From Mycobacterium innocens (GTDB lineage: Bacteria > Actinomycetota > Actinomycetes > Mycobacteriales > Mycobacteriaceae), in the NCBI RefSeq assembly GCF_900566055.1, contig NZ_UPHQ01000184.1, positions 1 through 38,533 on the forward strand: a stretch of 38,533 bases of DNA, given 5' to 3'. The notes under the pieces were generated by a model, which was not told where the DNA came from, did not search any database, and saw nothing but the letters and a program-made list of their open reading frames with translations. This document shows positions 17,701 through 26,072 of this stretch, one piece after another. Every line of letters starts with the position of its first letter. Within the stretch, counting starts at the first letter, position 1. The position numbers and the translations under genes are program-made.

Positions 17701-19767
17701 GCCAACCGACAGCGTGACGAAGATGTCGAGCAGCGAAGCATCGAAGCTCACCGACGACGATTGCAACAACCGGTCCTCGACGGTCATGCTCCATTCGGCT
17801 ATGAAACCGGTGACGTGGTCGGCGATCGCATGATGCGAGACCGCCACGCCCTTGGGCTGGCCGGTGGAGCCGGACGTGTAGATGACGTAGGCCAAGTGTT
17901 CGGGACGCAACGCGTGCCGCCGGTCGGCATCGGTCAGCTCGACGTCCGACATCTCGGCGGCGGCCCACACGGCGGCGTCGAATTCCTGGCGACAAATGAC
18001 CATCTGTGGGCGGGCGTCCGTGACCAGGTATTCAATGCGCTCAGCCGGGTAGGCCGGGTCGATCGGCAGGTAAGCTGCACCGGCCTTCAGGACCGCCAGC
18101 ACGGCCACGATGAACTCTATCGACGTGGCCATGCGCAAGCCGATGATGTCGTCGGGACCCACTCCCTGCCGGACAAGCCAGCGCGCCAAGCGATTCGCAC
18201 GCCGGTGCAGTTCGGCATAGCTCAGCTCTGCCTCGTCGGAAATCAGCGCGACCGCGTCGGGGGCCGCGACCGCGGGTGCTTCCAAGACCGCGACCATCGT
18301 GGTAGCGGGCGTGTCGACCAGTGCGCCGTGCGACTTTGCCAGGACGGCATCCCGCTCGCCAGCGCCGAGCAGGTCGAGACTCGCGACGCGCCGCCCGGGC
18401 TCACGTAGCGCGTTGTCCAACAGCCGTAGGTAGTGAGCCAGCATCTGGTCGACGACTGCAGAGCTGAGCACATCGGTTTGATACTCACACTCGATGAACA
18501 CGCCTTCCACGTCGAGTACAACCGCCAGGGCAAGCGGAAGATGGGCGGCTACCGCGCCAAGTTCGAGTTGTCGCACACTGATGCCGTCCAACACCAATCC
18601 ACCGGCGCTCTTACGCATACTGAAACCCAGTCGAACCAGCCGGTCCATGCCATCGTGTCCCATCCGCTCTGGGTTTGCTTCGCGGACCACACGATCGATG
18701 CCGACGGACTGATGGGCGAAGCCGGCGAGACAGGTTTCGCGCACCGCGTCGACGAACGAAGTGAACTTATCGTCTGATCGCGCGGCGACCCGCAGCAACA
18801 GCGTGTTGCCGAAATACCCGATGGCACCCTCGGCCCTCGCCCTGCGATCGGTGACCGGAACGGAGACGAGGAAATCTGTTGCGCCGGTATAACGCCGCAC
18901 CAACACCCCAAAGACCGCCAACAACACCATAAACGGTGAGGCGGAGCGTTTTCGGGCAAATTCCTCGACCCGGCAGAACAGGTCGACGGGCACCGCCCGA
19001 ATGCGACGGGCAGCCCGCCGGGACGGGTGTGGCGCGGCCGCACCGGGAAGCTCCACCGGTTCGGGTGTCGGGCGCAACGTGTCCGCCCAGTAGCCCACAT
19101 CAGCAACGGTAGGTTCCGCCGCGGCCTCGAGCACTTCGACGGTAATGAACTGTGGCGCAGGGCCGCTCAGTTGGCGACGGTTGTAGACAGCGCTCAGATC
19201 GGCGAAGAACACGGCCCAGGAGTCGTCATCCCAACAGACGTGGTGGACAACCAAAAGCAGCACGAATTCGTCCGCACCGGTGCGTATCAGGGTGATCCGG
19301 AGCGGCAGCTCGTTCGTCAGGTCGAATGGCCGGCCGAACTCCTGCCGGGCCAAGTGTTCGATCTGCCGCTCGCGTCCCTCTTGCGCAAGAGCGGTCACAT
19401 CGTCGGCTCGCCAATTGATCTCGACATCGTCGGAGAAAACTTGATAGGGCTCCCCCTCGCTATCCACCGCATATGTGGTGCGCAAAATAGCGTGGCGCGC
19501 AACAACATCGGCGAAAGCCGCCCGCAAGCGCGCCTGGTCCACCGCACCGGTCAGTCGATAGGCAACGCAGATGTTCAACGTCACGTCGGCGGGGTCCATG
19601 GCCTGCAGAAACCACATCCGGCGCTGGCCGCCGGACAGCTGGTAGCGTTCACCCGCACAGATGCGCGCCGCACCCGCCGACTCCCGCGCCGCCACACCGC
19701 TTTCGGCAATACGCCGGCGCAGCAGTTCCCGGCGCCGTTCCTGCATCGTCTTCACATCGTCTGCCAT
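14737..19767 (-). CDS. mbtE: NRPS MbtE-type: C-A-PCP-C-PCP
   Basis: 1676 residues from the ATG at 19767 (MADDVKTMQERRRELLRRRIAESG); an upstream in-frame start at 19818 adds 17 Arg-rich residues without family support. Order: condensation (about 40-460, LSGGQRRMWFLQ, HHVCWDD at 175-181, Asp in place of the usual Gly), adenylation (YTSGSTGQPKG, FDASLLDIF, RNHYGPTE, YRTGDLVRR, SGKLDKRAL), carrier (LGGHSLLAARLV), second condensation domain (LPLSHSQLAVWFQY, HHIVSDHAS) and a final carrier (LGGDSIISIKW). MbtE adds the internal N6-acyl-N6-hydroxylysine. Hand-aligned code: D-A-L-H-P-G-H-V-C. It is the first gene of the leftward NRPS operon, 122 bp from the IdeR-like box at 19889. Confidence 0.93.
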   Translation of the reverse strand: MADDVKTMQERRRELLRRRIAESGVAARESAGAARICAGERYQLSGGQRRMWFLQAMDPADVTLNICVAYRLTGAVDQARLRAAFADVVARHAILRTTYAVDSEGEPYQVFSDDVEINWRADDVTALAQEGRERQIEHLARQEFGRPFDLTNELPLRITLIRTGADEFVLLLVVHHVCWDDDSWAVFFADLSAVYNRRQLSGPAPQFITVEVLEAAAEPTVADVGYWADTLRPTPEPVELPGAAAPHPSRRAARRIRAVPVDLFCRVEEFARKRSASPFMVLLAVFGVLVRRYTGATDFLVSVPVTDRRARAEGAIGYFGNTLLLRVAARSDDKFTSFVDAVRETCLAGFAHQSVGIDRVVREANPERMGHDGMDRLVRLGFSMRKSAGGLVLDGISVRQLELGAVAAHLPLALAVVLDVEGVFIECEYQTDVLSSAVVDQMLAHYLRLLDNALREPGRRVASLDLLGAGERDAVLAKSHGALVDTPATTMVAVLEAPAVAAPDAVALISDEAELSYAELHRRANRLARWLVRQGVGPDDIIGLRMATSIEFIVAVLAVLKAGAAYLPIDPAYPAERIEYLVTDARPQMVICRQEFDAAVWAAAEMSDVELTDADRRHALRPEHLAYVIYTSGSTGQPKGVAVSHHAIADHVTGFIAEWSMTVEDRLLQSSSVSFDASLLDIFVTLSVGAALVVPKPGAFGDIGYVADLITRHRITVLHMVPSMLSTLLMLPHVKQWQALRHVPVGGEALPGEVADKFARYFDAELRNHYGPTEAVVCSTHILVEGSYGARVVPIGVPNRNVYAYVLDEELQPVPAEVIGELYLGGVQLARGYLGRPGLTAQRFVADPFNPGMRLYRTGDLVRRNISGCLEFIGRADEQVKVRGYRIELAEVESVIATHPAVRHCLVVAEDSEAGPMLAAYLVPAADCAQVALDEIRAHAASVLPEYMVPSAFAVIPDVPLTVSGKLDKRALPAPTPIAVRRYREPATRTERRMCEIFARLFGWERVGAEDSFFGLGGHSLLAARLVAQIRAEFGVELTVRTVFDTPTPAGLAAALVEQFRAEFEIDLDALDVEDASDDASHDPQSGPQSVRPELVESVRPERLPLSHSQLAVWFQYRINGARDGFNMPFALRFDGPLNPVALAKALNDVVARHEALRTNFAEHEGVPYQIVHPSLDLELAIQTIDAGHLDEAMAQLRRHVFTLESGSLVRATLFALGPDTHVLFLIVHHIVSDHASLGVVFDDLVAAYRARLQGEEPQWAALPVQFADYALWQRNALGSGWGHAELSYWRDALAGLPDEISIAPDHSRPPVLGKRGEVVSFTVPAARRAALIQLAEENGATEFMVYQAVLAVLLHKLGGGTDIAVGSPVACRVESITENLIGLYANVVVLRNDLSGDPSPRAMLARSRDTVLDAFAHQELPIERLVEALNPPRSLSRNPLFQNMIHFRGEDWALVPRDLTRTGETTVVPVPIDFEVSLLDLDVGMSVTPQRELHVRVVANADLYQPATVALIADALNAALDAFAMTPDRPVSTLELLPPADLEKLLAPPSPPVAIPSELVAGGSAETERVLVALLEELLDITGVDRDDNFFALGGDSIISIKWAAQATAQGVAFTPAMVFEHMTIAELAAAIDAATEPLAAEADSAPEQEYTPMSASGLSREALAELTASWLKES

Positions 19768-19888
19768 GCTTCGTCTACTCCTGCGATCCGCCAGTCTTGA
19801 CCTGCAACGACGCCACACGCATCAATGAACCTCTCTCCACCGGCCAAGGAAATGCCGTCTGCTCTGAGCAACGTCCCCGCACAGGGGC

Positions 19889-19907
19889 TTATGTTAGCCT
19901 TCGCTAA
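19889..19907. promoter_or_regulatory. IdeR-like iron box between mbtE and mbtK
   Basis: TTATGTTAGCCTTCGCTAA matches the IdeR consensus TTAGGTTAGSCTAACCTAA at 15 of 19 positions. It lies in the divergent region between mbtE (starts at 19767, leftward) and mbtK (starts at 20009, rightward), so one box could control both. IdeR with bound Fe2+ represses siderophore genes in mycobacteria. An identical 19-mer recurs at 20642. Confidence 0.8.
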
Positions 19908-20008
19908 GTTTGATGGCTGTTGCGGCTATAGCGGCTACGGGACCGGATCAACCCTGCGTCCGATACGTTCATGCGAATTGTGCGGGTCGTTCGGTCGGGA
20001 GGTATGCG

Positions 20009-20566
20009 GTGAACACGCTGGACCTGCGGGAACGCCGCGCCGCGCTGGACCATCATCGGTTCTCCGGTGAGTTCTGGTTGCGTCGGCTCGTCCCCAGCCG
20101 CGACCTTGACCTGGTGCATTCCTGGATGAACGATCCCGAGGTGGCCCGCTTCTGGGGGAAGCCGTGGCCGCGGGTCCGAATCGCCTCCTACCTGCGCCGA
20201 CAGCACCGCAGTAGCCACTCGACCCCGTACCTGGGCGTGCTCAACGGCGTCCCGATGAGCTACTGGGAGCTCTACCGCGCCGATCTGGACCCGCTGGCCC
20301 AGTACTACGCCGCCCGCGACCACGATGCCGGCGTGCACCTACTCCTAGGCCCGGCCGAATGCCGCGGCCAGCGCCTGGCCGTCGACCTGCTGCGTGCGGT
20401 CTGCACGTGGCAGCTGGATGCGGATCCGCGCGCCACCCGAGTGGTGGCCGAACCCGACGTCGACAACATGCGGTCGGTGCGGGCGTTTGAGCGTGCCGGG
20501 TTCCGGCGCATCACCGACCTCGATCTGCCCGACAAGCGCGCTGCCCTGATGGTCCGCGAGCGGTAG
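20009..20566 (+). CDS. mbtK: MbtK-type lysine N6-(hydroxy)acyltransferase (GNAT)
   Basis: 185 residues from the GTG at 20009 (NTLDLRERRAALDHH), chosen because GGGAGGT precedes it at 6 bp; a longer frame from 19910 would run through the iron box region. The GNAT/siderophore acyltransferase pattern is visible: LVHSWMNDPEVARFWGKPWP, YWELYRADLDPLAQYY, GVHLLLGPAECRGQRLAVDLLRA and VVAEPDVDNMRSVRAFERAGF. The His of GVHLLL and the Asp of EPDVDN line up with the catalytic His/Asp pair reported for M. tuberculosis MbtK (Rv1347c). MbtK transfers the acyl chain to the epsilon-nitrogen of (hydroxy)lysine. In M. tuberculosis it is in a second locus (Rv1344-Rv1347c); here it sits inside the NRPS locus. It is shorter than MbtK (about 210 residues), lacking N-terminal sequence. 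Confidence 0.82.
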   Translation: MNTLDLRERRAALDHHRFSGEFWLRRLVPSRDLDLVHSWMNDPEVARFWGKPWPRVRIASYLRRQHRSSHSTPYLGVLNGVPMSYWELYRADLDPLAQYYAARDHDAGVHLLLGPAECRGQRLAVDLLRAVCTWQLDADPRATRVVAEPDVDNMRSVRAFERAGFRRITDLDLPDKRAALMVRER

Positions 20567-20641
20567 CGGCGGACAGCCCGCCAGGCAACTGCGCCAAACA
20601 TTCGGGTCGCCTAGCCAGGCCCACCCCAGGGCACCCGGAGA

Positions 20642-20660
20642 TTATGTTAGCCTTCGCTAA
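20642..20660. promoter_or_regulatory. Second, identical IdeR-like iron box upstream of mbtT
   Basis: The 19-mer TTATGTTAGCCTTCGCTAA is repeated exactly from 19889-19907. The similarity continues to about 20687 (roughly 41 of 46 positions shared with 19889-19934), so this looks like a copied promoter segment rather than chance. It lies 57 bp before mbtT and would place mbtT-mbtC-mbtD under their own iron control. Confidence 0.8.
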
Positions 20661-20716
20661 GTTGCATGGCTCTTGCGGCTGTCGCGCAGCGACCGTAAGC
20701 GAAGGGGTATTGGTGC

Positions 20717-21475
20717 ATGCCGCGCACTGTGGGGTGGATGAGGCAGTTCCATCGGCCGGATTCGGCCAACAGCCTTCCGCTGCTGGTCTTTCCGCATGCC
20801 GGGTCCGGCGCATCGGCCTATCGCGACTTCTCGAAGGTGCTCAGCGCGACGTTCGCGGTCATCGTGTTCCAATACCCGGGACGCCAAGATCGGGCAGCTG
20901 AAGCCCCCTTGGACTCGCTTCCCGACATCGCTGCCGGGGCATTCGCTGAGTTTTCGACGGCACAACACCATCGCGGGGTTCCGATCGTCGTATTTGGTCA
21001 CAGCATGGGGGCGCTGGTGGCTTTCGAGTTTGTCCGGATCGCAGAAACCAGCGGAATCGACGTGCGGCACCTCAACGTGTCCGCCGCGGTTGCACCGTGC
21101 CGAGTCGCGGCCAAACCACCACACCCCAAGGACGACGAGGACATCCTCGACCATCTGGCAGCGCTCGAGGGAACCGATACCGACGTGTTCGCGCACCGCG
21201 ACCTCATGAGAATTGCACTGCCCGTGATCAAAGCCGACTACCACGCCTTTGACGCGTACTCCTGCGCTGAAAATGTCAAGATAGCGACCCCGGTTCACGC
21301 CATGGGCGGTGATCAGGACCCGTTCATCACGCTGGCCGATCTCTACGGGTGGGGCAGACACACCGACACCGCCAGGGTCACGATGTTCGACGGCGGGCAC
21401 TTCTACCTGAAGTCACACATCGGCGCTGTCGCGGAGCTGTTGGCGTCGAGCGCGCGATGTGAGCAGACCGCGTGA
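20717..21475 (+). CDS. mbtT: Type II thioesterase MbtT
   Basis: 252 residues, alpha/beta hydrolase. Marks: LLVFPHAGSGASAYRDF, GHSMGA (catalytic Ser96), GGDQDPF (Asp201) and FDGGHFYL (His228), so the triad is complete. Such thioesterases release stalled or wrong acyl groups from NRPS/PKS carrier domains, or the finished chain. The sequence resembles the thioesterase domain fused to the end of M. tuberculosis MbtB (shared features include VFPHAG, VAFEF.R.AE, KADY and GGHFYL), while the MbtB of this window lacks that domain. GAAGGGG precedes the ATG by about 10 bp. The 3' end overlaps mbtC (GTGA), so mbtT-mbtC-mbtD form an operon behind the iron box at 20642. Confidence 0.9.
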   Translation: MPRTVGWMRQFHRPDSANSLPLLVFPHAGSGASAYRDFSKVLSATFAVIVFQYPGRQDRAAEAPLDSLPDIAAGAFAEFSTAQHHRGVPIVVFGHSMGALVAFEFVRIAETSGIDVRHLNVSAAVAPCRVAAKPPHPKDDEDILDHLAALEGTDTDVFAHRDLMRIALPVIKADYHAFDAYSCAENVKIATPVHAMGGDQDPFITLADLYGWGRHTDTARVTMFDGGHFYLKSHIGAVAELLASSARCEQTA

Positions 21476-22779
21476 GCAACGACGCCTCCATCGATCCCAT
21501 CGTCATTTCCGGCATGGCTGTCGAGGCCCCCGGGGGAATCGATACACCCAGCGCCTTGTGGTCGGCGCTGACCGAAGCCAAGGAGCTGATCGCACCCTTT
21601 CCGCGCGATCGCGGCTGGCCCCTCGATGAACTGCAGTCGTTATCCCGGCTCGATGGCTGGGGACATGTTTGCGACGCCGGCGGATTCCTCGACGGCGCAG
21701 GCACATTCGACCCCACCTGCTTTGGCATCACCCATCGGGAAGCCATCGCGATGCACCCTCAGCAGCGAGTCGTGCTGCGAGTGGCGTGGAAGGCCTTGGA
21801 AAACGCCGGAATTAACCCCGGCGCGCTCGAGGGCGCAGACGTCGGCTGTTTCGTCGGCATGTCGCAGACGGAGTACGGCCCCCGGGTGGCTACGGTCGAC
21901 GCCTACAGTGGACACCGGCTCGTCGGTATGGGCCAGCTCGGTGGCGCTGGACGGATCTCGCACTGCCTTGGGCTGATCGGTCCGTCAATAGCCATAGATT
22001 CGGCGTGTGCATCATCGCTCACCGCACTGCAACTGGCCGCTACCTCGGTTCAGACGGGCGAGTGCGAATGGGCGCTTGCCGGCGCGGTGTGTGTGATGGG
22101 TTCGCCGGCCGCTTTCTACGAGTTTGCACGGCTTCATGCCCTTTCCGATGACGGGCATTGCCGCGCGTACTCCGACGACGCTACCGGTACTGTCTGGGGC
22201 GAAGGCGCCGGGATGGTTCTCGTCGAACGTGAGTCTAGGGCACGGAAATTGGGACATCGCATCTTCGGACGCATCCTGGCCGTTCGCACCAACCACAACG
22301 GCAAAGGAAAGCCGATCCTCATTCCTCGCGTGCGCGCGCAAGAGCAACTGATGCGCAAGACGATCGCTGCGGCGGGAATCGACCCTGTCGATGTGGGAAT
22401 GATCGAGGGACACGGCACCGCGACTCCAGCGGGTGACCCGGTGGAATTGCTGGCTCTTTTCCGAACCTACGGCGCATTGGGCTCCGAGGCGCTAGTGGGC
22501 TCGGTGAAGTCGAATGCCGGACATGCGCAAGCAGCCTCAGGAGTACTTGGCCTCATCAAGCTGCTGCTCGCCGGCGCGCACGGTCAGATTCCGCCGACTC
22601 TCTTTTCGGACAACCCGACCAAGAAGTTGGACTGGGATATGACGGGCCTGCGATTGGCGACAAAACTGCATCAGTGGAAACCGAAACGTGGCGTCCGGTA
22701 CGGCGCCGTGTCCTCGTTCGGCGCCGGAGGCGCCAATGCCCATGCGATCATCGCGATGCCGGTGAATACCGGGGTGTGA
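21472..22779 (+). CDS. mbtC: Beta-ketoacyl synthase MbtC
   Basis: 435 residues starting GTG. Free-standing type I ketosynthase: IVISGMAVEAPGG at the start, active-site Cys179 in IDSACASSLTALQLA, then the two catalytic His motifs IEGHGTATPAGDPVE and KSNAGHAQAASGVLGLIK, and the C-terminal SSFGAGGANAHAI. It condenses the NRPS-bound intermediate with the malonyl-type unit held by MbtD in the polyketide step of mycobactin assembly. Length agrees with M. tuberculosis MbtC (about 444). Start overlaps the mbtT stop by GTGA; mbtD follows after 4 bp, so translation of the three is coupled. Confidence 0.94.
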   Translation: MSNDASIDPIVISGMAVEAPGGIDTPSALWSALTEAKELIAPFPRDRGWPLDELQSLSRLDGWGHVCDAGGFLDGAGTFDPTCFGITHREAIAMHPQQRVVLRVAWKALENAGINPGALEGADVGCFVGMSQTEYGPRVATVDAYSGHRLVGMGQLGGAGRISHCLGLIGPSIAIDSACASSLTALQLAATSVQTGECEWALAGAVCVMGSPAAFYEFARLHALSDDGHCRAYSDDATGTVWGEGAGMVLVERESRARKLGHRIFGRILAVRTNHNGKGKPILIPRVRAQEQLMRKTIAAAGIDPVDVGMIEGHGTATPAGDPVELLALFRTYGALGSEALVGSVKSNAGHAQAASGVLGLIKLLLAGAHGQIPPTLFSDNPTKKLDWDMTGLRLATKLHQWKPKRGVRYGAVSSFGAGGANAHAIIAMPVNTGV

Positions 22780-22783
22780 CAAC

Positions 22784-25700
22784 GTGACACCGCTGACCTA
22801 CCAGCTTCCGAACGGCACCGTACCCGTCCTGCTGTCGTCGGACACTCCTGACTTGTTGCGCCACGAGGCCGCCTCCCTGCTTTCCTATGCGGCAGATCAT
22901 CCCGACGTCGCACCACAGGCGATCGCCGGAATGTTGTTTCGGACACGGACCGCACGTCGACACCGAGCCCTGGCCATGGTTGCCGATCGTGACGATCTTG
23001 TCGAGGCCCTACAGGCGGTCGTCAGTGACCGCGAACATCCTTCGTTGGTACGGACAAACACACCCGCGACCATCCGCCGCCGCGCATACGTTTTCCCCGG
23101 GCAGGGAAGCCAACGACCTGGGATGGGGCGGCTCTTCTATGAATCGATGCCGGCATTCCGTGCCGAGGCGGATCGCTGCGCCGCGGCCTTCGCGACACAG
23201 TTCAATGACTCCCCATTGGATTACCTTCTCAACGAACGTTTTCCGGCCGAAGACCGCGCTGGCGTCGTCCAACCGGCCCTGTTCACGCACATGGCCGGGC
23301 TGGCCGCCTTGTGGCGATCATTCGGCATTGTGCCCAACGTCACCATCGGCCACAGCCAAGGCGAAATCGCCGCGGCGTACGTATCCGGCGCAATCACGTT
23401 GGCAGATGCGGTCCGGATCGTCGCGATACGCGCACAAACCGCCGACGAGTTCGCTTCCGGTGACTATGCGATGGCAGTCGTCGCCGCCGACCGCGACACC
23501 TGTGAGGACATACTGGCGCGTAGCCCGGGTTGGGCGCAGCTGTCAGTGGTCAATTCCCCGGCCATGGTGGGCATTTCGGGTGATCGAGAAATGGTGCAGC
23601 GCATCGTCGACACGTTCACCCAGCGCGGCACGTTTGCGCGGATCATTCGGGTGCACTACCCGGCGCACACCAGCTTGATCAACGAGCTTGGCGCCAAGGC
23701 GCGCGTAGCCATGCAACGCCAATTGCAGAATCCGAAGTTCCTCGACACGGAGATCGACTGCCTTGGCGCCACCCTCGGTGGCCCCATTACACCCGACCTG
23801 CCGATGGACCAATATTGGTTCTGGAACCTGCGCAATACCGTTCGATTCGACAGGGCTATCGCGGCCGCGGTGCAGCGCGACGTCGACACGTTCGTCGAGC
23901 TGGCCGAACACCCCACGCTCCAATTGGCGATTCACGAGAATCTCGCCACGCAGTCGGATGACCGCCCGAGGATGGTGGTGGGCACCACAGACCGAGCGGC
24001 AGCAGATCTCGACCAGTTCACCCGCAACCTCGCTCAGCTGGCTCTCCATGACCTGGACTACTCGTGGGATTGTTTGGGCACCCCGTCGGGCGGACCAATC
24101 TCCCTGCCGTTGTTGGATTTTCCCAATACTTGCATGCACCAGACCCGGCTGTGGCTGCCATATGAGGATGTCCAGGCGCACCATGCCCACCAACCCCCTG
24201 CTACCGCATCGATGGCCGTGGCCGAGGGACAACGCCCGGTTCCCGAGACCACGCCGGCGCGACGTCTCGCCGAGAACTGGGTACGGTTGTCGCAGCGCTC
24301 GCTGCTACCACCGCGTGTCATTGGAATCGCTGATCACACTGGATTCTGCTCGGACCTGGTCTCCGCGGTCTGTATGGCGGCCGGAGAACTCGGCGCCGCC
24401 GCATGCCTGATTGGCGGCGAAAATGCGGTTGTCCAAGGCCATCTCGACACCCAGGTAATCCTTATTCCGCAATCGCCGGCGCTGGGCGACAGGGCGGCCG
24501 CAGCCGAGGTCGCGACGTTCTTTGGCAACCGCACGTGGTGGCCGGCACTCAGCGACGGGGTTAGCGACTGCTGGCTGGTGACGGTCGCCGGTGAGGCGGT
24601 AATCGCCGATGATGTACCGCCCGATCCCGTGCACGCGGCGGCCAGCGCAGGCTTTCGCTGCATCGGCGCCGAACATCTGGACGTGAGGTTTCGTCATCTC
24701 GATCTGCCGGCCGGGCTGACGGCAGCAGAATCGGCGGACGCGATCCTCGCGGCGGTCCACACCCCCGAAGAACCGGAGCTCGCATTCCGCAACGGCGGCC
24801 TCTACGCCAAGCGGCTCGTCGAAAGTGAGACCCGCGACGCCGCCTCCGGTATCGCGCCTCCCGAACATGCGCTCATCATCGGAGGGACCGGAAACCTCGG
24901 GCTCGAATTCTGCGATCACTTCGCCCACCGCGGCGTGCGACGAATCACCCTGGTGAGCAGATCCGGGGAGACTGCCGCGGTCGCAGCTCGATTGCAACAG
25001 ATTCGTTCGGCCACCCCGACCCAAATCCGGGTCACTAGCTGCGACGTGGGGGATCCAGCAGCAGTGTCACAATTGGCCTCGGCAAATCGGGATACACCCG
25101 CGGATCTGATCATCCATGCCGCCGTCGACGCCTACGCGGTCATCGAGTATGCGGACATCACCGCCGAGAAGGCCAATCAGGCGTTGCGCGCCAAGGTTGT
25201 TGGCATTTCCCGAATACTGCAAGCCTTCCCCCGGACGGACAACTGTCGCGTGGCTCTGTGCTCTTCGGCGGCGGCGACGATCGGTGGTCGTGGCCAGGTC
25301 CTGTATGCGGCGGCCAATCGAATGCTCGACGCGATGGCGCACCGGTTCCGTGCCCAGGGTCTGGACTGTGTTTCTGTGCAGTGGGGCCAATGGGTACATC
25401 ATGATCTCGATGCCGCCGGTATGGCACGGCTGTCCCGGATCGGTGTCCTTCCAATGTCTTCCGGCGATGCAATCACAATGGGAATGGCGTCGTTTCGTCA
25501 CAATGCCATCGTCGCGGCATTCGACTTCGATCGCGCGCGGCCGGTGCTGGAAACGTTGGGATATGGTCCGTTGGTGTCGCAGCTGAGCCCGCCGCTCGTC
25601 GACATGAGGGCTTCCGCAGAGCGGACCGAACTGCCGCGGCAGTTGATACACCTCTTCGCCGAGGTCACTGGTGTCGATCGCGCCGAAACAATCGACGTCA

Positions 25701-25852
25701 CCGTCCCCATGGTCGCGATCGGCCTGGATTCTTTGCAGGCACTAGAGCTACGGCGACGTGTCAAGGCCGAGTTAAATCACGACCTAGAGGTCTCGGATCT
25801 TCTCGGCGGGGCCTCGGTTGCGGACATTTTGGCGCAGCTTGGCGCACCGTGA
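22784..25852 (+). CDS. mbtD: Polyketide synthase MbtD: AT-KR-ACP
   Basis: 1022 residues. Acyltransferase domain (about 100-400): YVFPGQGSQRPGMGRLFYE and the nucleophile Ser191 in GHSQGE; the specificity segment reads YPAH, neither clearly HAFH (malonyl) nor YASH (methylmalonyl). Ketoreductase domain (about 690-900): IIGGTGNLGLEF and SSAAATIGGRGQVLYAAANRML with the Ser and Tyr of the catalytic set. C-terminal carrier domain with attachment Ser in IGLDSLQALELRRRV. With MbtC it forms the 3-hydroxyacyl linker between the two lysines. Length close to M. tuberculosis MbtD (about 1004). Last gene of the rightward mbtT-mbtC-mbtD operon; a hairpin follows. Confidence 0.93.
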   Translation: MTPLTYQLPNGTVPVLLSSDTPDLLRHEAASLLSYAADHPDVAPQAIAGMLFRTRTARRHRALAMVADRDDLVEALQAVVSDREHPSLVRTNTPATIRRRAYVFPGQGSQRPGMGRLFYESMPAFRAEADRCAAAFATQFNDSPLDYLLNERFPAEDRAGVVQPALFTHMAGLAALWRSFGIVPNVTIGHSQGEIAAAYVSGAITLADAVRIVAIRAQTADEFASGDYAMAVVAADRDTCEDILARSPGWAQLSVVNSPAMVGISGDREMVQRIVDTFTQRGTFARIIRVHYPAHTSLINELGAKARVAMQRQLQNPKFLDTEIDCLGATLGGPITPDLPMDQYWFWNLRNTVRFDRAIAAAVQRDVDTFVELAEHPTLQLAIHENLATQSDDRPRMVVGTTDRAAADLDQFTRNLAQLALHDLDYSWDCLGTPSGGPISLPLLDFPNTCMHQTRLWLPYEDVQAHHAHQPPATASMAVAEGQRPVPETTPARRLAENWVRLSQRSLLPPRVIGIADHTGFCSDLVSAVCMAAGELGAAACLIGGENAVVQGHLDTQVILIPQSPALGDRAAAAEVATFFGNRTWWPALSDGVSDCWLVTVAGEAVIADDVPPDPVHAAASAGFRCIGAEHLDVRFRHLDLPAGLTAAESADAILAAVHTPEEPELAFRNGGLYAKRLVESETRDAASGIAPPEHALIIGGTGNLGLEFCDHFAHRGVRRITLVSRSGETAAVAARLQQIRSATPTQIRVTSCDVGDPAAVSQLASANRDTPADLIIHAAVDAYAVIEYADITAEKANQALRAKVVGISRILQAFPRTDNCRVALCSSAAATIGGRGQVLYAAANRMLDAMAHRFRAQGLDCVSVQWGQWVHHDLDAAGMARLSRIGVLPMSSGDAITMGMASFRHNAIVAAFDFDRARPVLETLGYGPLVSQLSPPLVDMRASAERTELPRQLIHLFAEVTGVDRAETIDVTVPMVAIGLDSLQALELRRRVKAELNHDLEVSDLLGGASVADILAQLGAP

Positions 25853-25857
25853 ACATG

Positions 25858-25883
25858 GCAGCTGCCGAGCGAATCTCGGCTGC
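25858..25883 (+). terminator. Hairpin after mbtD
   Basis: GCAG-CTG-CCGAG then CGAAT then CTCGG-CTGC forms a nine-pair stem with a three-base bulge, six bases after the mbtD stop. No T run follows, as is common in mycobacteria. It lies between the converging mbtD and mbtG genes. The remaining bases to 26072 contain no gene that I recognise. Confidence 0.45.
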
Positions 25884-26072
25884 ATCTGTTGTGGGGCCAC
25901 CGCGCAAGTTCTTCGCGCGCACGTCAGTCCAGTTCTCGTCAACTTACGAAAGCAATTCGCGCGGGTATCCTCACCGGACACCACGCGCCAGCCCGCCGGC
26001 ACGTCGATGAAAGTTGGCTACAGACGGTGCTGTTCCTCGTCGCCACTCACGACGCAGAACGTGCCGTTGTCG

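Noticed and set aside
19910..20008. Longer N-terminus of the mbtK frame
   Set aside because: It would begin 3 bp after the iron box, inside the likely promoter, and lacks a ribosome binding site, while the GTG at 20009 has a clear one.
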